64,000 bases of DNA from Prevotella sp. GTDB taxonomy: Bacteria > Bacteroidota > Bacteroidia > Bacteroidales > Bacteroidaceae. Position 1 is the first letter of the stretch. Each line of letters starts with the position of its first letter. The DNA is taken from assembly GCA_017554385.1 (NCBI GenBank), contig JAFZIL010000030.1:1-64000 (forward strand), given 5' to 3'. The notes beneath the pieces are model-generated. The model was not told where the DNA came from and searched no databases. It saw nothing but the letters and a program-made list of their open reading frames with translations. Below, in pieces: positions 52,067 through 58,950 of the stretch. Both the position numbers and the translations under genes were made by a program.

Positions 52067-52227
52067 AATGGGACAATGGGACAAAGGGACTTTTCTATTT
52101 TTAAAAGTCTATAAATTTCAAAATATACCAAATATTAATTTAATATTATATATATATAGTATATATATAATATTAAAATTTTGAGTGCCAACATTTTCAA
52201 AATGTCCTTTTGTCCCATTGTCCCATT
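52067..52227. repeat. MITE-like imperfect palindrome, 161 bp
   Basis: The end arms at 52067-52090 (AATGGGAC AATGGGAC AAAGGGAC) and 52204-52227 are complementary at 23 of 24 positions. The centre is an AT-rich 16-bp-arm palindrome (52141-52156 with 52160-52175, three bases between). No ORF inside. It could be a small non-autonomous element or a repeat-derived hairpin. Confidence 0.85.
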
Positions 52228-52280
52228 TGACATTTGCGCGGTTTACCCTCTTTTCTGCATCAAGTGGAAGAAGCTCCTTT

Positions 52281-52402
52281 CGCCTCGTGACGGCCTCACG
52301 AGACCTTCGTGAGAGTGCCACGGACGCTTCGTGAGGGGTGTCACGGAAGCTCCGTGATGGTGTCACAAAAACACCGTGAGGGTGTCACGGAGTATCCGTG
52401 AG
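52281..52402. repeat. 22-bp tandem dyad array
   Basis: Units of about 22 bp, the clearest being TCACGGA-AGC-TCCGTGA and TCACGGA-GTA-TCCGTGA, linked by GGGTG or TGGTG, with two diverged units (TCACAAA-AAC-ACCGTGA, CCACGGA-CGC-TTCGTGA). At the left edge is a dyad CTCGTGA-CGGCC-TCACGAG. There are no unique spacers, so it is not a CRISPR. The architecture is like the array at 14720. Confidence 0.85.
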
Positions 52403-52455
52403 GAAATCGTGTGTAAAAATGGGTTGCGAGAGGTTAAAATCTGTAACAAAAGGGT

Positions 52456-52605
52456 GTGGCCGACCCCGACGAGTGGTCTGTGCTCAAGAACATCAAGAGC
52501 GCCCACGTGATCTTCCAGCCTGAGTTCGAGACCGAGATCGTCGGTGGACAGCACCGTCGCGTCTACGCGAAACCCCTTTATCTGTGCGTAAAGCGCGAAA
52601 ATAAC
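52456..52605 (+). pseudogene. Orphan coding-like fragment
   Basis: About 45 codons in one frame, starting from GTG at 52456 (VADPDEWSVLKNIKSAHVIF, then QPEFETEIVGGQHRRVYAKP), with the strong C/G preference at third positions seen in real genes here. I do not recognise the family. The frame has no natural end: beyond about 52595 it runs into the octamer repeat and the antisense of menF. It is best explained as the remnant of a gene broken by rearrangement; a tiny real gene is less likely. Confidence 0.45.
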
Positions 52606-52639
52606 GTTTTACCGCTTTACCGCTTTACCGCTTTTTATG
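52606..52639 (-). repeat. Octamer repeat at the 3' end of menF
   Basis: On the minus strand AAAGCGGT units follow the codons for LLD. One pass through the unit in frame gives S-G-K-A-V-K-R-stop, so the repeat provides the last residues and the TAA of menF. Inverted partner at 52034-52058. Confidence 0.9.
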
Positions 52640-53682
52640 TCCAAAAGACGGGCCATGGTTTCCATCTTTGCCTCGGTCTCGAGCCATTCCTGCTGCTCTG
52701 TGCTTTCTTTCAGAATGCCACCACCGGCATAGAGCCTGTATTCGTGGGGACAGATGTGCATGCAACGGAGCGTGACGTAAAGATGGGTCTCCATGTCAAT
52801 GTTGAGCGGTCCCATGAAGCCGCTGTAATATAAGCGGGGTACTGACTCGTTTTGCATGATGAATTCAGCGGCCGCCTCCTTGGGCAGCCCGCAGACGGCG
52901 GGAGTAGGGTGGAGAGTCTGAAGCAGGTCGCCTACGCGCGTGTTATGAATTAAGGTAAAGATGAAGTCGCTGCGCAGGTGAATAAGGTTGGCAGCACGTA
53001 CTGTTCGTGGCCCTTCTTCGTGCAGGTCGCTTGCAAATGGCTTCAGCTGTTCGGCCAGATAGGTTGCCACGTAGCGCTGTTCCTGGATGTTTTTTGTGCT
53101 CCAAGTGGCATTCTCGCCTTCGCCTTCCAAGTTTTTTCCTTCCAGTTTCATGGTACCGGCCAGTGCTATTGTTCGCCATTGCCCGTTCTTTCCGTCGAGC
53201 AGTATTTCGGGCGTGGCCGTGAGCCACGTGCCGCCTTGCTCTGTGCTTACGAGCGAAATGAATAGACGGGGATAGCGTTGACATGCCCTGATAAATAGTT
53301 CCAGAGGTTGGTAAGTACCATCGTTGGGTAGAGGAAGACAACGCGAAAGCACCAGCTTCTCATAGTGGTTGGCAAGCAGTTCGGAGTGGAAGCGAGAGTA
53401 ATCGATACTGTATTGGGTGCGTAACAGGGGCTGTTTGCAAGGGTAAAATGGCATTGATGACATGTCGAAGTGACGTATGTCGTCAATCAATAGTGTCTTT
53501 GTCTGTTCTGGATGGAGTAGCAGCAATGGCGTGGCAGGACTGATGCTGAATGGTGCAATGACAAATCCGCTCTTTCCATTCAGCGCTGCGTAAGACTGCA
53601 GCACCTCTGGTTGTCCGTCGTCTTGCACCAATAACGTGCAATGGTCTTCGTACGGCAACCTGTAGATGGCATAGCTGCTCAT
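52609..53682 (-). CDS. menF: Isochorismate synthase (menaquinone pathway)
   Basis: Chorismate-utilising enzyme making isochorismate, the first committed step to menaquinone. The 357-residue product shows ALAGTMKLEGKNLEGEGENATW, LHPTPAVCGLPKEAAAEFI (about residues 235-253), RLYYSGFMGPLNIDMETHLYVTL and LYAGGGILKESTEQQEWLETEAKM. An anthranilate or salicylate synthase is less likely in this setting. The start at 53682 overlaps the thioesterase stop (ATGA). In many Bacteroidales menD, menB, menC and menE follow; here the gene ends in an octamer repeat and a repeat-filled gap, so the rest of the cluster is elsewhere or was displaced. Confidence 0.92.
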   Translation of the reverse strand: MSSYAIYRLPYEDHCTLLVQDDGQPEVLQSYAALNGKSGFVIAPFSISPATPLLLLHPEQTKTLLIDDIRHFDMSSMPFYPCKQPLLRTQYSIDYSRFHSELLANHYEKLVLSRCLPLPNDGTYQPLELFIRACQRYPRLFISLVSTEQGGTWLTATPEILLDGKNGQWRTIALAGTMKLEGKNLEGEGENATWSTKNIQEQRYVATYLAEQLKPFASDLHEEGPRTVRAANLIHLRSDFIFTLIHNTRVGDLLQTLHPTPAVCGLPKEAAAEFIMQNESVPRLYYSGFMGPLNIDMETHLYVTLRCMHICPHEYRLYAGGGILKESTEQQEWLETEAKMETMARLLDIKSGKAVKR

Positions 53683-54089
53683 TGGTGGCTGATGATATAG
53701 TTGGTCACGCGTACGCTTGAGATCAGGTCGCCCTTCGAGTCGCGTATATCGACCTGCCAAACGTGTAGGGTGCGTCCTCCGTTCAGCATGCGTGCGTAAG
53801 CAGTCACGGTGTCGCCCTCGGCCACAGCCTTGACGTGGCTGCCGCTCACCTCGATGCCTACGCAGGCACAGCCGGGACGCAATGCCGACGAGCCTACGCC
53901 TGCAAGGTTCTCGGCCAGAGCCAGCGAAGCCCCGCCACTAAGAAAGCCGAAGGGCTGGCGGTTGCGTTCGTCGACCCGCATGCGGGCCATGCAGGTATCG
54001 TCCTCGGGAGTAGAGATGAACTCCATGCCGAGGGCGGTACTGAGATTGGGCTTTTCGTTGATGATCTGCTTGATACGCTCTACGTTCAT
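53679..54089 (-). CDS. PaaI/MenI-like hotdog thioesterase
   Basis: A 136-residue acyl-CoA thioesterase of the hotdog fold. MRVDERNRQPFGFLSGGASLALAENLAGVGSSA (about residues 37-69) has the family's catalytic region (the Glu of ALAEN) and the GxxxGG-like phosphate loop, followed by GIEVSGSHVKAVAEGDTVTAYA. The overlap with menF (ATGA) suggests it is the 1,4-dihydroxy-2-naphthoyl-CoA hydrolase of menaquinone synthesis; a general PaaI-type role is the alternative. It lies 12 bases after the first ROK gene on the minus strand. Confidence 0.86.
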   Translation of the reverse strand: MNVERIKQIINEKPNLSTALGMEFISTPEDDTCMARMRVDERNRQPFGFLSGGASLALAENLAGVGSSALRPGCACVGIEVSGSHVKAVAEGDTVTAYARMLNGGRTLHVWQVDIRDSKGDLISSVRVTNYIISHQ

Positions 54090-54101
54090 TGTCCTTACGG
54101 C

Positions 54102-55082
54102 TTACTTGAACAACGAGTATTCCTTGATGCCCCATGCCAATGCACTGGCACCCAGCACGTCGCGTTCGCGGTCATCGATGCTGGAGGACAGAATCTTCAC
54201 ATGTCCGCGAATGTTGCGGAACACGTGCTTGTCGAAGGCCTCAATGGCGGGGTCGAGCAGCCAGTGGCCAGCCTTGCTGATGCCGCCTGTAAGGATGACG
54301 ACCTCGGGGTCGACAATGGAGGCGTAGTTGGCAATGGCTACACCCAAAATGTGGCCCGTGCGCCGGAATACCTCAATGGCAAGCTTGTCGCCCTGCTCGC
54401 AGCACTTGCAGATGGTGCGGGGCGAGATATGGTCCAGTTCGCGCATGAGTGAAGGCTCCTGGCTTTGGGCAAGCAGTTCGTGGGCAGTGGTCTTGATGCC
54501 CTTGTCGCCGCAATAGGCTTCGAGACAGCCCATCCGGCCACAGCCGCACATTCGGCCATTGGGCACGACGCAGGCATGGCCGAACTCACCTGCAAAACCG
54601 TCGGCACCGAGATGAGCCTCGCCGTGGGAGAAGATGCAGCTGCCGATGCCATAGCCCAGCGACACGACGATGAAGTTCTTCATGCCGTGGGCCGAGCCGA
54701 AGACGTGTTCGCCCAAGGCCGTCACATGGGCGTCGTTGCCCAATGCTACGGCAATGCCCAGACGGTCACGCAACATGGCTGCCAGCGGGGTGACGCCAGG
54801 CCAGCGCAGGTTAGGCGGATTCTCAATGCAGCCGGTGAGATAGTTGCCACTGGGCGAGCTGATGCCCATGGAGCGTATGGTGTCGTAGCCGCCGTTGGCC
54901 TCGGTGAGCAGGATGATGCGCTCGCTGAGTGCTGCTACATATTCGTTCACGCTTTCATACTGGTCGGTGTCGAAGTAGTCCTGGGCTATGATGTTGCCAC
55001 GCACGTCGACGATGGCATAGGTAGTGCGCTCTAAGCTGATGTCGACACCAACCACTCGGTTCTTGATGCTGGTCTGTTCCAT
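54102..55082 (-). CDS. ROK family sugar kinase, copy 1
   Basis: A 326-residue ROK protein without a DNA-binding N-terminus, so a kinase and not a repressor. Motifs: GVDISLERTTYAIVD (phosphate 1), ALGNDAHVTALGE (catalytic Asp), GFAGEFGHACV, the zinc site CGCGRMGCLEAYCG, and VILTGGISKAGHWLL. The likely substrate is glucose or another hexose; not readable. The start at 55082 (MEQTSIKNR) aligns residue for residue with copy 2. It is 8 bases after copy 2 and 12 bases before the thioesterase gene, so all four minus-strand genes may form one operon. Confidence 0.92.
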   Translation of the reverse strand: MEQTSIKNRVVGVDISLERTTYAIVDVRGNIIAQDYFDTDQYESVNEYVAALSERIILLTEANGGYDTIRSMGISSPSGNYLTGCIENPPNLRWPGVTPLAAMLRDRLGIAVALGNDAHVTALGEHVFGSAHGMKNFIVVSLGYGIGSCIFSHGEAHLGADGFAGEFGHACVVPNGRMCGCGRMGCLEAYCGDKGIKTTAHELLAQSQEPSLMRELDHISPRTICKCCEQGDKLAIEVFRRTGHILGVAIANYASIVDPEVVILTGGISKAGHWLLDPAIEAFDKHVFRNIRGHVKILSSSIDDRERDVLGASALAWGIKEYSLFK

Positions 55083-55090
55083 TGTTCGTC

Positions 55091-56071
55091 TTAGATGAAT
55101 AATGAGTATTCCTTTACGCTCCAAGCCAGTACACTGGCTCCAAGCACGTCGCGCTCCATGTCGGTGAGCACGGAAGGTAGCAGTTTGACTTTACCCTTGA
55201 TATTACGGAACACATGTTCCTCGAACGATTCTTCCATCGGGTCGGTAAGCCAGTGGCCGGCACGGGCGATGCCACCGCTCAGGATAATGGCCTCAGGATT
55301 GATGACCGACGCATAGTTGGCCAGACCAATGCCCAGAAAGTAGCCTGTGCGGCGGTAGACCTCGATAGCCAGTGCGTCGCCTTCATCGCAGCATTCCTTG
55401 ATGGTCTTAGGATTCAAATCGGTTAGCGAACGCATGAGCGAAGGCTCGCTGCTCTCCTCCATGACTTCGTGGGCGGTCTGAATGATGCCGTTGTGGGCGC
55501 AGTAGGCCTCAAGGCAACCCTGTCGTCCGCAGCCACAGGTGCGCCCGCCTTCAACAATACACGAGTGGCCTATCTCGCCTCCGAAACCCTCGGCTCCCAG
55601 ATGGACGCGACCTTGGGAGAAAAAAGTGCTACCCAGACCATGACCCAAGGCCACAAGCACGAAGTCCTTCATACCGCGTGCACTGCCATAGGTGAACTCA
55701 CCAAGGGCACGCGCGTGGCCGTCGTTGGCAAGAGCCACAGCCAGTCCTAAGCGGTCGCGCAAAAGGGCTGCAAGGGGTATTACTCCCGACCACTGCATGT
55801 TGGGCGAGTTGACAATACTGCCGGAGATAAAGTTACCGCTGGGCACGCTTACACCTACAGAGCGTATGCGATCGTAGCCGCAATGATCTTCAAAGAACAT
55901 GACCAGACACTCCGTCAGATGGGCAACGAAGTCGTTGACGTTGGGATAGTCGTTGGTAATAAAGCTGTCTTTGGCAATAATTGCGCCTCGCAGGTCCACG
56001 ATGGCGTAGGTGGTGCGGTCATAGCTAATGTCGACTCCTGCGACATAGGTCTTCATATTTGTCCGTATCAT
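55091..56071 (-). CDS. ROK family sugar kinase, copy 2
   Basis: A paralogue of copy 1 with exactly the same length (326). It has GVDISYDRTTYAIVD, ALANDGHARALGE, GFGGEIGHSCI, the zinc site CGCGRQGCLEAYCA and IILSGGIARAGHWL. The alignment with copy 1 begins at residue 1 (MIRTNMKTYVAGVDI), which fixes the start at 56071 over an internal ATG at 56056. First gene of the minus-strand set, with a full-match promoter 36 bases upstream. Divergence between the copies suggests different substrates or regulation. Confidence 0.93.
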   Translation of the reverse strand: MIRTNMKTYVAGVDISYDRTTYAIVDLRGAIIAKDSFITNDYPNVNDFVAHLTECLVMFFEDHCGYDRIRSVGVSVPSGNFISGSIVNSPNMQWSGVIPLAALLRDRLGLAVALANDGHARALGEFTYGSARGMKDFVLVALGHGLGSTFFSQGRVHLGAEGFGGEIGHSCIVEGGRTCGCGRQGCLEAYCAHNGIIQTAHEVMEESSEPSLMRSLTDLNPKTIKECCDEGDALAIEVYRRTGYFLGIGLANYASVINPEAIILSGGIARAGHWLTDPMEESFEEHVFRNIKGKVKLLPSVLTDMERDVLGASVLAWSVKEYSLFI

Positions 56072-56106
56072 ATCGTCCGAAGGATGAAAAATGTCTTATT
56101 TTCGGG

Positions 56107-56138
56107 CAAAAATAGCAATTATTTTGTGATTGACCAAA
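56107..56138 (-). promoter_or_regulatory. Promoter of the ROK-thioesterase-menF set
   Basis: On the minus strand TTTG (56138-56135), a 20-bp spacer and TATTTTTG (56114-56107). Its -33 box is only 16 bp from that of the divergent lipoprotein promoter. Confidence 0.82.
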
Positions 56139-56154
56139 TGATATGTAGATTTTT

Positions 56155-56186
56155 TTTGCTATTCTCAGTCTTTTTTCTTAAATTTG
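56155..56186 (+). promoter_or_regulatory. Promoter of the lipoprotein gene
   Basis: TTTG at 56155-56158, a 20-bp spacer and TAAATTTG at 56179-56186. The leader to the ATG at 56230 is about 40 bases. Confidence 0.85.
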
Positions 56187-56229
56187 CCAGCAAAATATCT
56201 ATTGTATAACATTTTTGTTAAAAAAATTG

Positions 56230-56814
56230 ATGCGTATGAAAAAGATTTTCGTCATGATTGCCGTGGCTATGACCGTAGGTCTGGCCTCGTGTGGCAACAA
56301 GAACGGTGCGCAGGCATCCGACCAGCAGGACACGGAGATGGCCAGCGCAGCTGATGCCACCATCGAGAATGCTACTGCCGAGATTGCAGCCCAGCTTGAG
56401 GCTGGCGATGCAAGCAAGTTACAGCAGGCCATTGAGGCCGCCAAGGAGAAAGTGCAGGAACTGCTGCAGGATAATCCTGAGATGGCCAAGGAGTACCTGA
56501 CGAAGGTGCAGAACTTCCTGAAGGAGAATGCCGAGCGAGTGAAGGCTGTCGTGGGCGACAATGCCGTTGTGCAAACTGCCGTATCAGCACTGACGGATAT
56601 GCCCGTAGACAATATCTTGGAGTCGCTACAGGCGCTCGGTGCCGACGGTCAGCAGGCTGCTGAACAGGCTGCCAAGCTGGTGGAGGAAGCTCCCGATGCT
56701 TTGAAAGAAGCTGCCAACCAGAAAATAGAGGAAGGCAAGGAGGCCGTGAAGGAAAAGGCTAAGGAGAAGCTGAACGAGGAGGCCGACAAGGCCCTGAAGC
56801 AGCTGGGACTTTGA
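56230..56814 (+). CDS. Small helical lipoprotein, unknown function
   Basis: A 194-residue lipoprotein I cannot assign to a family. The signal peptide ends in the lipobox LASC (MKKIFVMIAVAMTVGLASC). The mature part is almost entirely helical, rich in Ala, Glu and Lys, with repeated heptad-like stretches (IENATAEIAAQLEAGD, IEEGKEAVKEKAKEKLNEEA), suggesting a coiled coil or helical bundle in the envelope. Start at 56230 (MRMKKIF) or 56236; both give the same mature protein. Divergent from the ROK genes with its own promoter; 47 bases before the carbohydrate-binding protein gene. Confidence 0.85.
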   Translation: MRMKKIFVMIAVAMTVGLASCGNKNGAQASDQQDTEMASAADATIENATAEIAAQLEAGDASKLQQAIEAAKEKVQELLQDNPEMAKEYLTKVQNFLKENAERVKAVVGDNAVVQTAVSALTDMPVDNILESLQALGADGQQAAEQAAKLVEEAPDALKEAANQKIEEGKEAVKEKAKEKLNEEADKALKQLGL

Positions 56815-56861
56815 TGGCCGAGACCCATCAGCATCATTTTCACCAATAACAAAAACGAGAC

Positions 56862-57860
56862 ATGAGAATAACAGTTCTTTTCACTGCCTTACTGCTGGCT
56901 TCGGCCTCGGCAAGGGCCATCGAAGACAATACGGTGGAGATAGCCTATAGTGGCTCTACCGCAAAGGTGACCGTGGCTTCGAACATCAAAAGCTACGTCA
57001 GCGTTACCAGTGGCACGTCTTCTCACGTGAAGATAGTGCAGAGCGAAAGCTTTGCAGGTGTCGACGCAACCGACGAGAACGAGGACGGCGAGATCATCTA
57101 CGTGCTCTCGGGTTCATCGACCGACGGTGAATTCTATATGGAAGGTTCTTTCAAGGCAACTGTCGAGCTGAGCGGCCTGACGCTGACCAACCCTACAGGT
57201 GCTGCCATCGCCATCATGGACGGCAAGCGCGTATCCGTGAGCGTGAAGAAGGGAACCACCAATACGTTGACCGATGGTGCCAACGAGACTTATAACGGCT
57301 GCTTCCACTGCAAGGGCCACACCAAGTTCAAGGGCAAGGGCACGCTGACCGTGGTGGGTAACTCCAAGCATGCCATCTACAGTAAGGAGTACCTCGAAGT
57401 GAAGAACTGCGCCCTGAAGGTGACGAAGGCTGCCAAGGATGGCATCCACTGCAAGGAATACTTCCTACAGGAGAGTGGCAGCATCGCCATCAGCGGAGTT
57501 GCCGACGATGGCATTCAGGTAGAGATTAGCGGTACCACTCCTACTGGCACGACGTCTGGCCATGAGGAAGAGGATTCGGGCAATTTCTATCAGGATGCCG
57601 GTACGCTGACCATCAAAGATTTTGGAGGCAGCGCTGTCAAGGCCGACGGCAGTGTTAAGCTGTCGGGCACGACGAGTGGATTCAGCTCGTCGGACGTCAG
57701 CGAGTACTCGTCGGGCATCTATTCGATCTTGAATGACAATAACGGCCGGAAGACCTACTACGACCTGAACGGACGTCAGCTGCCTTCACAGGAAGCCCTC
57801 CATAAGGGTGTCATCCTTCAGAGGCAGAACGGAGAGACCAAGAAGGCTATTGTCAAGTAA
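56862..57860 (+). CDS. Exported carbohydrate-binding domain protein (DUF4353-like)
   Basis: A 332-residue exported protein with a signal peptide (MRITVLFTALLLASASARA). The body is a right-handed beta-helix of the type called DUF4353 or Cthe_2159, a calcium-dependent acidic-sugar-binding family: GCFHCKGHTKFKGKGTLTVVGN (about residues 145-166), SKHAIYSKEYLEVKNCALKV, KDGIHCKEYF and DDGIQVE. The tail YYDLNGRQLPSQEALHKGVIL...K resembles the other sorting-like tails in this window. Probably surface-bound, holding polysaccharide. The intrinsic terminator is antisense in aroB. Confidence 0.86.
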   Translation: MRITVLFTALLLASASARAIEDNTVEIAYSGSTAKVTVASNIKSYVSVTSGTSSHVKIVQSESFAGVDATDENEDGEIIYVLSGSSTDGEFYMEGSFKATVELSGLTLTNPTGAAIAIMDGKRVSVSVKKGTTNTLTDGANETYNGCFHCKGHTKFKGKGTLTVVGNSKHAIYSKEYLEVKNCALKVTKAAKDGIHCKEYFLQESGSIAISGVADDGIQVEISGTTPTGTTSGHEEEDSGNFYQDAGTLTIKDFGGSAVKADGSVKLSGTTSGFSSSDVSEYSSGIYSILNDNNGRKTYYDLNGRQLPSQEALHKGVILQRQNGETKKAIVK

Positions 57861-57869
57861 ACTTGCGGA

Positions 57870-58928
57870 TTACTGTCCGTCGCGATAGAAATCGAGGGCT
57901 TCCTCGATTTCTTTTTTTGTGGCTGTCTGGTTCAGCATGAGCTCACCCACGCCTGAGAGCAGCGAGAAGTTGATTTCCCCTCCGATGTTCTTCTTGTCGT
58001 GGGTCATCAGCTCTATCAGCTCGTCGTAGTCGTCGCACGAGATGTCCATCTTTCCATAATGATTCACGATAAAACTCACTACCTGGCGCATGGTGGCAGA
58101 GGGGAATCCGGTCTTCACCGTGCTGAGATAGAGTTCGCCTACGAGTCCCCAGGCAACGGCATAGCCGTGAAGTACAGGCTGGTTGCGACGCAGGGCAAGC
58201 GATTCGAAGGCATGTCCCATCGTGTGGCCCAGATTCAGCGCCTTGCGCAGTCCCTGCTCGGTAGGGTCTTCAAGCACGATGCGCTGTTTCACGGCTACGC
58301 TGTCTTCTAAGAGTCGGGCCAGAAGGCTATAGTCGATGGTGCCGTTGAAATCGTATTGCAGCAGTTCGCCGAGCATTGCCGGCGTGGAGATGAGTCCGTG
58401 CTTCAGCATCTCGGCGTAGCCTGACAGCAGGTTCTTCATGTCGAGCGACTGTAGGAACAGTGTGTCGACAATGACTGCCGAAGCATTGCGGAAGACGCCA
58501 ATCTCGTTCTTCAGCCCACCGAAGTTGATGCCGGTCTTGCCGCCCACCGACGCATCGACCATAGCCAGTAGGGTGGTGGGGATGTTGATGCAGTGGATGC
58601 CGCGCTTGAACGTGCCGGCAGCAAAGCCGCCCAGGTCGGTAATCATGCCGCCTCCTAAGTTGATGAGCAGCGAATGGCGCGTGGCTCTGTGCTGCTGCAG
58701 CTGTTCCCATACGTGGCAGAGCGAGTCGAGCGTCTTGTGCTGGTCGCCGGGAGGAATGACGATAACCTCAACGCCTTTCATACAGGCATCTTCAGCAATG
58801 TGGGGCAGACAGAGCCGTTCGGTGGTTTCGTCGACGAGCACGAAGGTGAGGTCGGGATGTATTTCTTCGATCATCTCTGCCAACGTGTTGCCAATGGCTT
58901 GGGTGAATATGACTCTTTGCTTTTCCAT
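57870..58928 (-). CDS. aroB: 3-dehydroquinate synthase
   Basis: Second enzyme of the shikimate pathway; it makes 3-dehydroquinate and so supplies chorismate for menaquinone and aromatic amino acids. The 352-residue product has INLGGGMITDLGGFAAGTFKRGI (about residues 88-110, NAD and phosphate sites), TTLLAMVDASVGGKTGIN, the metal-binding Glu in LSGYAEMLKHGLI, and LNLGHTMGHAFE with its metal-binding His. The end (KKEIEEALDFYRDGQ) is encoded by the terminator sequence of the convergent gene. It starts 22 bases after the HI0933-type flavoprotein gene. Confidence 0.96.
   Translation of the reverse strand: MEKQRVIFTQAIGNTLAEMIEEIHPDLTFVLVDETTERLCLPHIAEDACMKGVEVIVIPPGDQHKTLDSLCHVWEQLQQHRATRHSLLINLGGGMITDLGGFAAGTFKRGIHCINIPTTLLAMVDASVGGKTGINFGGLKNEIGVFRNASAVIVDTLFLQSLDMKNLLSGYAEMLKHGLISTPAMLGELLQYDFNGTIDYSLLARLLEDSVAVKQRIVLEDPTEQGLRKALNLGHTMGHAFESLALRRNQPVLHGYAVAWGLVGELYLSTVKTGFPSATMRQVVSFIVNHYGKMDISCDDYDELIELMTHDKKNIGGEINFSLLSGVGELMLNQTATKKEIEEALDFYRDGQ
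57888..57919 (+). terminator. Terminator of the carbohydrate-binding gene, inside aroB
   Basis: A perfect 11-bp stem AGAAATCGAGG / CCTCGATTTCT with loop GCTT and a T run (57913-57919), 27 bases after the stop at 57860. It lies antisense in the codons for KKEIEEALDFY at the end of aroB. Confidence 0.92.
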
Positions 58929-58950
58929 AATCGTATCGTTTTTGTGTTTG

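Noticed and set aside
52281-52402. CRISPR array
   Set aside because: Units are contiguous 22-bp dyads with no unique spacers, and no cas gene is present.
52606-52833. Continuation of the orphan fragment's frame into menF
   Set aside because: Beyond the octamer repeat the frame is antisense to menF, which is clearly coding.
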